Origin: Myxococcus fulvus
Lineage (GTDB): Bacteria > Myxococcota > Myxococcia > Myxococcales > Myxococcaceae
DNA length: 64,000 nt
Reading direction: 5' to 3'
NCBI RefSeq assembly: GCF_900111765.1
Contig: NZ_FOIB01000019.1
Coordinates: forward strand, 1-64,000
The position numbers and the translations under genes were made by a program. The stretch's first letter is position 1; the number at the start of each line of letters is the position of its first letter. Below are positions 7,458-15,879 of this stretch, piece after piece. The notes under the pieces were generated by a model. It was not told where the DNA came from and made no database searches. It saw only the letters and a program-made list of their open reading frames with translations.

Positions 7458-9089
7458 CTACGGGAGGTAGCGCAGGCGGGAACCTCCGATGCCCTGCTCG
7501 TGGAGGATCTGCTCGAGCGGCGAGGAGAGATCCCCATCCGTGGAGGTCCTCTTCAGCTGCTCCTTCTGCCGCGTCTCGACCTTCGAGTTGGCTGTCACGT
7601 TCTTGCCCGCCAGGAGCGCCTCCTCGTGCTCCTCCGCGAGCCGTCCTTCCTTCGCGGTGCCCTTGCCCGCCATCGGATATCTGCCTTTGTCCGGGAGCAT
7701 CTGCGCGAAGGTCTGCGTGCCGTTGGCGATCTCCTGGAGGCTCAGCACGCTGTTGAAGATGACGGAGCGGTGGCGGGCGGGCTCCGCGACCATCCACGTG
7801 ACGAGCATCTCCCGGAGCAGCGGAAGCACCTCGTCGGGCACTCCACCGGGGTCCACGCCGGGGCTCTTCACCATCCGCAGCATCGCCTGGGCGACCTCCG
7901 GGTCGCTCACACCCTTGTCCTTCTGGACGGCGCTCAGGCGCGAGAGGAAGGCGGGGTAGCTGACCCTGTGCTCGGGGGCGGCGTCGCTGGGCGTCCGCAG
8001 CCCCAGCTGCTCCGGGCTCTTGTCGTGGGCGATGGGCGCGCCGTGGCCCAGGACGATGAACTCGCCTTGAGGGGCGCTGTCATTCTTGACCTTCACCCCG
8101 ATGGGCACCCGCCCCGTTCCCACGCCCAGGCTCAGCAACTTGCCCCGAAGCGCCGTCTTCGCCGCCTGACGCAAGCCCATGGCCGCCGAGGCCCACCAGG
8201 CGAGTCCGTCATCGGCCGGTGTCAGCGCGTGGGTGTCGATGGTCTCCAGGGGAGGCGGCGCGACGACTTCGCCCGAGTCGACGGTCCCCTCCTCCACGGC
8301 GGTGACGCGTTTGCTCGAGTCGATGATGGGGACCTCCATCGTCCCGTCATCGGTGAGTGTCGCTGGCGTGACGTGGGCGTAGAGCCGGGCCGCCGCGCCT
8401 CCCTGCGCGAGCTGGGCCCGCTCCGGCTCCTTGGCCGGAAGCTTCGGGTAGCCCTCGTGGCGCACGAGGTGGTCCCTGAGGCTCTTGATGCGGCGCTGCA
8501 GCCGGTCGACCGCCTCCTGCGTTTCGGGGCCCACCGGGCCCAAATCCCGCTGTCCTTCCAGCCATTGCCCGAGCGAGAGGAACACGCCGTCGAGCTTGAG
8601 CTTGTAGCTCTTCATGGCGTTGGTGGTCGCGATGGGCGGGTCCTTGTTCAGCAGCTCGAACTGCGTCCTGAGCTCCTCCGGCACCAGGGAGTCTCCCGGT
8701 TGCTCCGCTTGATGATGGAAGCGGAGCAACCCGGTGTCGCCTTTGTAGACGTGGTTCGTGACATCGTTCCAGATGTCGTTCTCCACGAGGCCCGGAGGAA
8801 TCGACAGCGGGTCGGGCTCCGGACCGGTGTAGCCGGTGTCCTCCGCCACGAGCCCGTCGCCTTTCTTTCGCCACTCCATCCGCTGGATGGGCTGGGCGGA
8901 CGTCGGCGCCCGCGGGTTGAGCGAGGTGCCGACGTGCGCCAGCCCCCGCACGCGAGGACTCTGGTCGAGCCCGGCCTGGAGGGCCTTCAGTTGGCCGACG
9001 CGCGCGGGGGACCTCCGCGCGCGCGTCTCATGGCTGGGCGTGGCTTCCACCGAGCGCTCGTGAGAGGGCGGGGCGCTATGGGTTCGCAT
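7458..9089 (-). CDS. Large protein with eCIS-effector-type N-terminal motif, function unknown
   Basis: 543 aa from ATG 9089, which has an AGGAG site nine bases upstream. A disordered, basic, Ser/Pro-rich N-terminus leads to QLKALQAGLDQSPRVRGL, then LAHVGTSLN and a PIQRM terminus (about residues 30-70). This L-x-x-L...NxSPRV...(V/I)QRM block is the recurring motif at the N-terminus of proteins associated with extracellular contractile injection systems and of DUF4157-type effectors. The following ~470 residues are hydrophilic and contain the segment KNDSAPQGEFIVLGHGAP. I recognise no catalytic family. No injection-system genes are adjacent. It is divergent from the condensation-domain gene. 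Confidence 0.65.
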   Translation of the reverse strand: MRTHSAPPSHERSVEATPSHETRARRSPARVGQLKALQAGLDQSPRVRGLAHVGTSLNPRAPTSAQPIQRMEWRKKGDGLVAEDTGYTGPEPDPLSIPPGLVENDIWNDVTNHVYKGDTGLLRFHHQAEQPGDSLVPEELRTQFELLNKDPPIATTNAMKSYKLKLDGVFLSLGQWLEGQRDLGPVGPETQEAVDRLQRRIKSLRDHLVRHEGYPKLPAKEPERAQLAQGGAAARLYAHVTPATLTDDGTMEVPIIDSSKRVTAVEEGTVDSGEVVAPPPLETIDTHALTPADDGLAWWASAAMGLRQAAKTALRGKLLSLGVGTGRVPIGVKVKNDSAPQGEFIVLGHGAPIAHDKSPEQLGLRTPSDAAPEHRVSYPAFLSRLSAVQKDKGVSDPEVAQAMLRMVKSPGVDPGGVPDEVLPLLREMLVTWMVAEPARHRSVIFNSVLSLQEIANGTQTFAQMLPDKGRYPMAGKGTAKEGRLAEEHEEALLAGKNVTANSKVETRQKEQLKRTSTDGDLSSPLEQILHEQGIGGSRLRYLP

Positions 9090-9469
9090 GCGGGGCTCCT
9101 GCCCATGTCGCGTGGAGGCCATGGATTGTGAAGGGACGCCTGGGGCGAGGGAAGGAGCGGGGACGTCTGGCGGGGGCCCGGGACTCGCTGGGGTGGGGCG
9201 GGCTCGTGGAAAGCCGCTAGCCGTGTCGTGGTTTCCCCGTGGAGGCCGCCCCACACTGACTCGCTCCTGTGTCCCGGCTCCCCCCGCATCCAGGGCGCAA
9301 TGGCAGACGTCACCTCCGGTCCGGCGTCGGACCCGGTTGGAGGCATCCGACACTGGGCTGAAGAGACCTTGTCCAGGTCGAAAGGCAACCACAGCCTGTG
9401 CGCAGGGCTCACTGACTCGAACCCAGGTCAGCGATGCGCTGAACACACGAAAGAGAAAGGACTTCCTCC
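9090..9469. promoter_or_regulatory. 380-bp divergent intergenic region
   Basis: This gap separates the eCIS-motif gene (minus) from the condensation-domain gene (plus) and must hold both promoters. An AAGGACTTCCTCC sequence precedes the plus-strand ATG, giving an acceptable AAGGA ribosome binding site. Short frames in it have no ribosome binding site or conserved look. I see no convincing hairpin or RNA gene. Confidence 0.4.
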
Positions 9470-10939
9470 ATGCATCAGCTCCCTCTCGAGAAGGCGGGGT
9501 TCCACGCCGGGCACGTCCACGAATGGCGACTGCGCCCCGCCGCGAACACGCTCGCCTCGCTCTCGGCCGGTGACAGGCCCGCCTCCTACAATCAGGAGAA
9601 GCACTTCGCGGCCGCGGTGTCCGCCCGACAGGAGCACGTCTCGGAGGACTACTGGATTGGCCTGTCGTTCCGGATCCCCGGCCCGCTCGACCTGGCCGCG
9701 CTGGAGGCCGCGCTCCTGTGCTTCGTGAAGCGGCACGAGGTGCTGCGCTGCGGGTTCGAGCAGCTCATCGCCGGGGACCTCCGCTGCGACGTCATGACGC
9801 CCGCGCAGGTCCGGTTGGAGCGCACCGACGTCGGGCACTTCGCGTCGGGGGAGGCGGTGACTGCCCACATCCAGGGCACGTTCAACCGCGACATCGACAC
9901 GCTGTCGTGGCCGCTGTTCGTCATGGGCGTGGTGGTGGAGGCGTCGCAGGCCACCGTCTACATGGGGTTCGACCACATCCTGTGTGATGGCCTCTCCTTG
10001 GTGTTCGCGGTCGAGGACGTGCAGCGCGACTACGCCGCCCTGACCACGGGCCTGCCCCCTGCCCCCGAGAGCGCGGGGAGCTACCTCGACTTCGGGGATG
10101 TGCAGCGCCACCGGTACTCCCAGCTGACGGCGGACAGCCCCGAGCTGGACTACTGGCGCGCCTTCATCGCGGACGCGGGGGGCCTGTTCCCGCACATCCC
10201 GCTCGACCTGGGCCTCGAGTCCGGCCGCATGTACCCGGCCCTCAACAGCACCGTGCGGTTGCTCGATGACGCGGGGGCGCAGGCGTTCGAGCGCCTCTGC
10301 CAGCAGCGCGACACCAAGCTGTTCATGGGGCTGCTGGCCGTCGTCGGCATGGCCCTGCGGGACATCTCCGGCAGTCAGGTGTACCGGGGCTTCATGCCCA
10401 TCAGCGAGCGGAAGGACCCCCGCTGGCGCAAGTCCTTCGGCTGGTTCGTCAACACCCTGGCCATCCGCTTCCCCATCGCCGATGGGATGAAGTTCCCGGA
10501 GGTCGTCGAGGGGGTGCGGGAGGGCTTCGAGCGGCTGTTGCGCAGCGTCGACGTGCCCTTCGTGAAGGTCTGGGAGTTGCTCGCACCGCAGTACTTCCAC
10601 CTGCGGACGTGGCCGTTCCCGGTGAACTTCTTCTCCTTCCTCGACTACCGGAAGCTCCCTGGCGCGGACATGCTCGACGTCTGGCAGCCGAGGACGATGC
10701 CCGAGTCCTCGCACTCCAACACGGGGAACATGTGGTTCTTCCGCAACGCGGAGGGGCTCTTCCTCAACTCCATCATCTGCGATGTCCCCAAGAGCGTGGA
10801 CGCGTTCGACCGCTACCGCGCCGCCATCGCCTCCACGCTCGAGGAGCTCATCCGCGGCACCGTCCGCGGTGGCGTCACGCCCCGGAGTGGAGACGCGGTG
10901 ATTCCACCGACGGCGCCTCAGCCCTCGTCCTCGTCGTAG
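9470..10939 (+). CDS. Stand-alone condensation-domain protein (NRPS-C / PapA-like acyltransferase)
   Basis: 489 aa forming one condensation domain. The N-lobe motif (DYWIGLSFRIPGPLDLAALE), the active-site HxxxDG as FDHILCDGLS, and the C-lobe FGWFVNTLAIRFP and PFVKVWELL motifs are all present. The second His of HHxxxDG survives and the first is replaced by Asp, which is tolerated in acyltransferases. There is no adenylation or carrier domain here or next to it, so it probably joins a carrier- or CoA-bound acyl group to a free amine or alcohol. Its last 22 bp overlap the convergent YciI gene. Confidence 0.8.
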   Translation: MHQLPLEKAGFHAGHVHEWRLRPAANTLASLSAGDRPASYNQEKHFAAAVSARQEHVSEDYWIGLSFRIPGPLDLAALEAALLCFVKRHEVLRCGFEQLIAGDLRCDVMTPAQVRLERTDVGHFASGEAVTAHIQGTFNRDIDTLSWPLFVMGVVVEASQATVYMGFDHILCDGLSLVFAVEDVQRDYAALTTGLPPAPESAGSYLDFGDVQRHRYSQLTADSPELDYWRAFIADAGGLFPHIPLDLGLESGRMYPALNSTVRLLDDAGAQAFERLCQQRDTKLFMGLLAVVGMALRDISGSQVYRGFMPISERKDPRWRKSFGWFVNTLAIRFPIADGMKFPEVVEGVREGFERLLRSVDVPFVKVWELLAPQYFHLRTWPFPVNFFSFLDYRKLPGADMLDVWQPRTMPESSHSNTGNMWFFRNAEGLFLNSIICDVPKSVDAFDRYRAAIASTLEELIRGTVRGGVTPRSGDAVIPPTAPQPSSSS

Positions 10940-11283
10940 CAGACGCCGATTTCGCGCAGCTCGACGGTGGACCACTCGGCCGCGGGACACTGGCTGGCGA
11001 TGGCGAGCGCCTCTTCCCGGCTCGCGCAATCGAAGAGGACATAGCCTCCGACGACCTCCTTGGACTCGGCGAAGGGGCCATCGCGCAGGGTGCGCTGGTG
11101 GTCGCGGACCTCGATTCTGACGCCCTCCGAGACGGACCGGAGGGAGTCGCTGCCCTTCCAGAGTCCGCGCGCCTGGAGGTCCTGGACGAAGCCCACCATC
11201 CGCTCCATCTCGCGGCGTCCCTCCTCCGGTGTCCGGCTCCGCTTGCGCTTGCTCTCCTCCATGACCAACAGCATGTACGTCAT
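10918..11283 (-). CDS. YciI-family (YCII-related) protein
   Basis: 121 aa, a single dimeric alpha-beta barrel domain. MTYMLLVMEES at the start and RDGPFAESKEVVGGY in the middle are the hallmarks of the DGPF/YCII group that often sits beside ECF sigma factors in actinobacteria and myxobacteria; no sigma factor is adjacent here. The start is ATG 11283, since residues upstream are not conserved-looking. The molecular function of this family is unclear. Confidence 0.88.
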   Translation of the reverse strand: MTYMLLVMEESKRKRSRTPEEGRREMERMVGFVQDLQARGLWKGSDSLRSVSEGVRIEVRDHQRTLRDGPFAESKEVVGGYVLFDCASREEALAIASQCPAAEWSTVELREIGVCYDEDEG

Positions 11284-11389
11284 CACCGACTCCGTTCGTG
11301 TGGGACGTCCAGCGTCCTCCATCCGCCGCCCGGGCTGAAGCGTTTCCTGGCGCTGGACTCGGGAGCGGCCCGAGGGCCAGGCTCGAGGG

Positions 11390-11968
11390 ATGCCCCTCGA
11401 GAACCTCATGAGCATCCACGACCCGGAGTCCCTGGCGAGAGGAGAGCGGGTCTTCAGCCCCGAGTTCGCGGCGATGAGCCAGCGGGTGCTGCGCGTCACC
11501 GCGCTGACGTCGCGCCTCAACGTCCTTCCCTTCGAGGACGAGGCGGACAAGGCGGCGCTGCTCGAGCAAATCCTCGGGCGGCCGCTCCCCAAGCGGGTCA
11601 CCGTCTATCCACCGTTCTACACGGACCATGGGCTGCGGCTGGAGCTGGCCGAGCGGGTGTTCATCAACCAGGGCTGCACGTTCCTCGACTACGCCGGCAT
11701 CCGGCTGGGCGAGGGGGTGATGGTCGGCCCGAAGGTCACCTTCATCACCGTCAGCCACCCGGTGGACCCGGGGGACCGGCGGCTGTACCTCACGGGCGCG
11801 CCCATCGAGGTGGCCCAGAACGCGTGGATTGGCGCGGGCGCGACGATTCTGCCCGGGGTCCGCATCGGTCGCGACGCGGTGGTCGCGGCCGGGGCCATCG
11901 TCTGCGACGACGTGCCGGACGCGAGCCTGGTGGCGGGCCCGAAGGCGACCGTCCTCCGACGGTGGTGA
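11390..11968 (+). CDS. Hexapeptide-repeat sugar O-acetyltransferase (maltose/galactoside acetyltransferase type)
   Basis: 192 aa. An alpha-helical N-terminal Mac domain (residues ~1-60) is followed by a left-handed beta-helix with hexapeptide repeats such as IRLGEGVMVGPKV and NAWIGAGATILPGVRIG. The catalytic His occurs in TVSHPVDPGDR. These enzymes acetylate sugars or Nod-factor-like oligosaccharides with acetyl-CoA. An in-frame ATG at residue 7 is an alternative start. Confidence 0.88.
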   Translation: MPLENLMSIHDPESLARGERVFSPEFAAMSQRVLRVTALTSRLNVLPFEDEADKAALLEQILGRPLPKRVTVYPPFYTDHGLRLELAERVFINQGCTFLDYAGIRLGEGVMVGPKVTFITVSHPVDPGDRRLYLTGAPIEVAQNAWIGAGATILPGVRIGRDAVVAAGAIVCDDVPDASLVAGPKATVLRRW

Positions 11969-11997
11969 AGGCCTGTCCGTGTTCGAAGGACAGGCCT
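11969..11997. terminator. Hairpin terminator after the acetyltransferase gene
   Basis: The 10-bp perfect stem AGGCCTGTCC / GGACAGGCCT with a 9-base loop begins directly after the TGA. It lies between this gene and the convergent astacin gene, so it can serve both strands. No T-tract. Confidence 0.65.
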
Positions 11998-12031
11998 CGG
12001 TCCGTCATGGGCCGCGCATGCGCGTCACTGT

Positions 12032-13357
12032 CTACTCGAAGGTGATGATGAACTGCTCCCACGCGCCCACGGTGGTGCGGTCGATGTTCACGATGTCGCC
12101 GCCGCCGAACTCGGCCACCATGTAGTAGGTGGTGAGCAGGCCACCAATCTCCAGGGCCACGGAGTCCCCGGTGTTGATGGGGGTCAGGATGTTGCCGGAG
12201 CGCTTCGTGATGCGGAAGCCCTCATAGGCGCCCGGCGCAGTGGAGGAGGCGTTGATGCGCGAGCCGCCACCATTCACCGCCATGATGTAGCTGCCGTTGT
12301 GCGTCTGGAGATTCACGGTGTCGCCGGACATCAGCGAGTCACCGTTGCGGTCCACCAGCCGGATCCGTTCCCATTCACCCACGGCGGTGCGGTTGGCGTT
12401 CACCGTGCCGCCGCCGCCGTTCTCGGCCACCACGTAGTTGCCGTTCGAGGCGCGCAGGCTGATGGTCCGCGAGTACATCCGCGCCACGGAGGCCGCGTCG
12501 GTGATGCTCAGCGCGTCACGCTGGCCGATAGCCTGCCCGCCCAGGGTCTCGATGGTGGGCTGCCCGTTGCTCGAGAACGCCGTCCTCGAGTAGTGCATGA
12601 TGGAGCCGTAGTCGTAGCCGAGGATGTCGTCGCCGTCGGCGATCTGCTGGTTGAAGTTGAACTCGTAGCCCGGGGTGACGTTCTCCAGCCGGACGCGCAC
12701 GTAGTTGTTGCGGTCCTCGCGCGACTGCTCGTGCCAGAGCCCCAGGGCGTGCCCGATTTCATGGATGGTGTTGCCCGTGCTGCAGCCGTCGGCCAGCCAG
12801 ACGCCTTGCGCGCCTCCAATCCTCCCCACGTTGGCGCTGCAGCCGCCGCCGGTCTGGAAGCGGATGTAGTCAGGATACAGCGCCGCGTTGAGCACGGTGC
12901 GCAGCACGAAGCGCAGGTGCGTCCGGGCCTGCCAGTGATTGATGGCGTCCGTGATTCGCCCCTGGTTCGGCACGTTCGCGTCGATGGTGTAGGGCACCAG
13001 GGAGTTGGGCCAGCGGAAGTTGGCACCCGTGATGCCCACGCCCTGGGCGTGGACCCCCGAGCCGTCGATGCCTCCCCGGGCCAGCACCTCGCGCTTGCGC
13101 GCCTCCATCTCCTCCACCGTGCCGAGGACCATGTCTCCCTCATGGATGGCCAGGCCCTCCACTTCGGCATACTTCACCGGCGTGAGCTTGCCCTTCGGAG
13201 TCCAGGCGTAGCCCTCGCGGAGCGGGGCGTCGGCGGACACTCGCGCCTGCTCCGGGTCCACGTCGGGACGCGACTGCGAAACTTCATCACCGCAGGCTGC
13301 GAGCAGCAGACAAGAAACGACCAGACCTGCCAGGACAGGCTTCGAATTGCTTCGCAT
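12032..13357 (-). CDS. Astacin-family (M12A) zinc metalloprotease lipoprotein with trefoil repeats
   Basis: 441 aa. A lipoprotein signal ends at LLLAAC, so Cys22 is the likely lipid anchor. A propeptide (~23-110) precedes the astacin domain with the zinc motif HEIGHALGLWHEQ (His199, Glu200, His203, His209) and a Met-turn SIMHYS. The C-terminal ~140 residues form three repeats of the type ISLRASNGNYVVAENGGGG...EWERI, a fascin-like beta-trefoil that usually binds glycans or matrix. It is probably a secreted digestive enzyme, in line with predation. A G-rich ribosome binding site precedes ATG 13357. Confidence 0.9.
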   Translation of the reverse strand: MRSNSKPVLAGLVVSCLLLAACGDEVSQSRPDVDPEQARVSADAPLREGYAWTPKGKLTPVKYAEVEGLAIHEGDMVLGTVEEMEARKREVLARGGIDGSGVHAQGVGITGANFRWPNSLVPYTIDANVPNQGRITDAINHWQARTHLRFVLRTVLNAALYPDYIRFQTGGGCSANVGRIGGAQGVWLADGCSTGNTIHEIGHALGLWHEQSREDRNNYVRVRLENVTPGYEFNFNQQIADGDDILGYDYGSIMHYSRTAFSSNGQPTIETLGGQAIGQRDALSITDAASVARMYSRTISLRASNGNYVVAENGGGGTVNANRTAVGEWERIRLVDRNGDSLMSGDTVNLQTHNGSYIMAVNGGGSRINASSTAPGAYEGFRITKRSGNILTPINTGDSVALEIGGLLTTYYMVAEFGGGDIVNIDRTTVGAWEQFIITFE

Positions 13358-13596
13358 GGTTGATGCCCCCCATTGACTGAGTGCACTTGGATGGTGCGGA
13401 AGGACTCATACCATTTGTGAAGTATTGTTCAATGTGTCTTTGGTGTGATTCGACGCGGGTAAGCCCGCACCCGCGGGAAGAAAGTCTGGCTCGCGCGTTT
13501 GTTTGTGTGGAAAAGACGAAAATCTTTTTCTGGAGCTTCACGTCCATCCTGGATGTGAAAATTCCAATCTCGATTGACGACATGGAGGACAAGACC
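13358..13596. promoter_or_regulatory. AT-richer divergent promoter region
   Basis: The region between the astacin gene and the small secreted protein gene is noticeably richer in A+T than its surroundings (for example TTGTTCAATGTGTCTTTGG near 13425), as expected for promoters in such a GC-rich genome. It should contain the promoters for both divergent secreted proteins. I could not define -35/-10 boxes securely. Confidence 0.4.
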
Positions 13597-13968
13597 ATGA
13601 AGCGAGCGTCCATCATTCTTTCGACGGTGATGATGTCGGTTGGGTTCGCCAATACGGCCCAGGCGGCGCCCATCACCGTGAATGGCTACGTCTGCGCGGC
13701 GACGTACACCCGGCAGCCCAATCTCACCTACGGGCAGGGTTACGTGGTCGTGCAGGTGTACACCGCGGCGAATTGCACGGGGAGCTTCGTCGGCAACTAC
13801 TACTACCTGGGCGCGAGCGCTTCTTCCGCGGGCTACCAGTACAGCGAGGCGGAGCGTCTGGGATTGTTCGAGCGAGCCACCCAGGCCGCCACCCAGGGCA
13901 CGCGGGTGACGCTCTACGTGGAGGGTTCCGGCGTGGGCATCCTCGACACGACCTACCGCGGCAACTGA
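13597..13968 (+). CDS. Small secreted protein of unknown function
   Basis: 123 aa from ATG 13597, which has a GGAGGAC site nine bases upstream. A Sec signal peptide (residues 1-24, ending ANTAQAAP) precedes a mature domain of ~100 residues rich in Tyr, Thr and Gly with two Cys (VCAATYT and AANCTGSF) that could form one disulfide. It resembles small beta-sandwich secreted proteins common in myxobacteria, but I recognise no family. It is divergent from the astacin protease gene. Confidence 0.7.
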   Translation: MKRASIILSTVMMSVGFANTAQAAPITVNGYVCAATYTRQPNLTYGQGYVVVQVYTAANCTGSFVGNYYYLGASASSAGYQYSEAERLGLFERATQAATQGTRVTLYVEGSGVGILDTTYRGN

Positions 13969-13983
13969 CGTCGGGGGGGGCCG

Positions 13984-14007
13984 CCGCGCGCTCCGACCTG
14001 CGCGCGG
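13984..14007. terminator. Bidirectional hairpin terminator
   Basis: The stem CCGCGCGC / GCGCGCGG with an 8-base loop fills the gap between the stop codons of the convergent small secreted protein and aldo-keto reductase genes, touching the latter's stop codon. Confidence 0.55.
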
Positions 14008-14874
14008 TCAGGCCCGCTCGGTGAGGCGATTGAGGAGGTCCAGGTCCCCGGCGCTCAAGGAGAGCGAGGCGCTCGCGAGGTTCTCCCGGAGGTGGGTGAG
14101 CGAGGACGTGCCCGGGATGAGCAGGATGTGGGGCGCGCGGTGCAGCAGCCACGCCAGGGCGACCTGCATCGGCGTCGCACCCAGGCGCGAGGCCACGTCG
14201 TTCAGCGTGCTCGACTGCAGCGGGGTGAAGCCGCCCAGCGGGAAGAACGGCACGTAGGCCGTCCCCGTGGCGGCGAGCTCGTCGATGAGCGCGTCGTCAC
14301 GCCGGTGCGCCAGGTTGTAGTGGTTCTGCACACAGGCGATGTCGACGAGCTTGCGGCCCTCGGCGACCTGCGCCGGGGTGACGTTGCTCAGGCCGATGTG
14401 GCGGATGAGTCCGCGCCGCTGGAGCTCCGCGAGCGCGGTGAGGGGTGCCTCGATGGCGCCTTCCACCGGGCCCTCGGCGCTGAACATGACCCGCAGGTTC
14501 ACGAGCTCCAGCACGTCGAGCCCGAGGTTGCGCAGGTTGTCGTGGACCGCGCGCTCGAGGTCCGCGGGGGAGGACGCGGGCTCCCAGGAGCCCTGGGGGC
14601 CGCGCACCGCGCCCACCTTCGTGGCGATGACCAGCCCGTCGCGATAGGGGTGCAGCGCCTCGCGGATGAGCTGGTTCGTCACGTGCGGGCCGTAGATGTC
14701 GCTCGTGTCGAGGTGGTCGACGCCCTGGTCGATGGCCTCGCGCAGCACGGCGAGGGCCGCCTCGCGGTCCCTGGGCGGACCGAAGACACCGGGACCGGCG
14801 AGCTGCATGGCGCCGTAACCCACGCGGCGGACGGTGCGGGTGCCAAGGCGGTACGTGTTGGAGATGGAGGGCAT
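14008..14874 (-). CDS. Aldo/keto reductase
   Basis: 288 aa forming a (beta/alpha)8 NADPH-dependent oxidoreductase. HLDTSDIYGPH carries the catalytic Asp and Tyr, IATKVG the Lys, and the usual His position sits in the LELVNLRV strand, where His appears replaced. PGTSSLTHLREN is the phosphate-binding loop. The protein corresponds to the YdbC/AKR group of small-molecule reductases. It starts with MPSISNTYRLG at 14874 and is divergent from a LysR gene, the classic arrangement of an inducible reductase and its regulator. Confidence 0.87.
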   Translation of the reverse strand: MPSISNTYRLGTRTVRRVGYGAMQLAGPGVFGPPRDREAALAVLREAIDQGVDHLDTSDIYGPHVTNQLIREALHPYRDGLVIATKVGAVRGPQGSWEPASSPADLERAVHDNLRNLGLDVLELVNLRVMFSAEGPVEGAIEAPLTALAELQRRGLIRHIGLSNVTPAQVAEGRKLVDIACVQNHYNLAHRRDDALIDELAATGTAYVPFFPLGGFTPLQSSTLNDVASRLGATPMQVALAWLLHRAPHILLIPGTSSLTHLRENLASASLSLSAGDLDLLNRLTERA

Positions 14875-14958
14875 GGTGGAGGTCCTGAGGGGTTCGAGGT
14901 TCCCCCTTTCTCTACGGAGGGCACCGCTGCGCGACAATCGGTGGTAATGAGCACGGGC

Positions 14959-14976
14959 TGTGCGAGAATCCGCACA
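14959..14976. promoter_or_regulatory. LysR-type operator dyad upstream of the LysR gene
   Basis: TGTGCG, six bases, CGCACA is a perfect dyad three bases before the LysR start codon and inside the short divergent gap with the aldo-keto reductase gene. LysR proteins bind such interrupted dyads in divergent promoters; assignment to this regulator is inference. Confidence 0.4.
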
Positions 14977-14979
14977 GTG

Positions 14980-15879
14980 ATGGATGAGTTCTCGGACCTG
15001 ACGGCCTTCAGGGCGGTGGCGCGCGAGGGGGGATTTCGCGGCGCGGCGCGAGTGACGGGCAGCAGCGCCTCGCGGCTGGGGGACGCGGTCCGCCGGCTGG
15101 AGGCACGGCTGGGTGTCCGGCTGCTCCATCGGACGACGCGCAGCGTGACGCTGACGGACGCGGGGGCTCGGCTGCTCGAGCGGCTGGAGCCCGCGCTGGG
15201 CGAGGTCCGCTCGGCGTTGGACGTGGTCAACGACTTCCGTGGCCGACCGGCGGGGCGGCTGCGGCTCAACGTCCCCATCGCGGCGGCGCGGCTGGTGTTG
15301 CCGCGCATCGTGCCGCCGTTCCTGGCGAAGTACCCCGACATCCGCATGGAGGTCATCGCGGAGGAGCGGCTGGTGGACGTGGTGGCCGAGGGCTATGACG
15401 CGGGCATCCGCTACGAGGAGCGGCTCGCGCAGGACATGGTGGCGGTGCCCATCGGTCCGCGCGTCCAGCGCTTCGCGGCCGCCGCCTCGCCCGCGTATCT
15501 CGCGCGGCGTGGGCGCCCGAGGCATCCGCGTGACCTCCTGAACCATGACTGCCTGGGAGGCCGGTTCACGAAGGGACCGCTGCACGCGTGGGAGTTCGAG
15601 CGCGACGGGGTGACGCTCCACGTCGACCCGAAGGGCCCGCTGATTGTGGGCCTCGGGACGACGACGGACCTGGCGGTGGCCGCGGCGGTGGCGGGGACCG
15701 GAATCATCTACGACTTCGAGGACTGGCTTCGTCCCCACATGGACCGGGGCGAGCTGGTCCCCGTGCTCGAGTCATGGTGGCCGAGCTTCTCTGGTCCGGT
15801 GCTCTACTACCCCGGCCGTCACCACCTCCCGACGCCGCTGCGGGCATTCATCGACTTCATCCGCGCGATGAAGCCCTGA
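14980..15879 (+). CDS. LysR-family transcriptional regulator
   Basis: 299 aa. An N-terminal winged helix (residues ~1-60: AFRAVAREGGFRGAARVTGS then LGVRLLHRTTRSVTLTDAG) is followed by a LysR effector-binding domain (residues ~90-295). It is divergent from the aldo-keto reductase gene, which is its probable target. Its last 108 bp overlap antisense with the 3' end of the LuxR gene. Confidence 0.9.
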   Translation: MDEFSDLTAFRAVAREGGFRGAARVTGSSASRLGDAVRRLEARLGVRLLHRTTRSVTLTDAGARLLERLEPALGEVRSALDVVNDFRGRPAGRLRLNVPIAAARLVLPRIVPPFLAKYPDIRMEVIAEERLVDVVAEGYDAGIRYEERLAQDMVAVPIGPRVQRFAAAASPAYLARRGRPRHPRDLLNHDCLGGRFTKGPLHAWEFERDGVTLHVDPKGPLIVGLGTTTDLAVAAAVAGTGIIYDFEDWLRPHMDRGELVPVLESWWPSFSGPVLYYPGRHHLPTPLRAFIDFIRAMKP

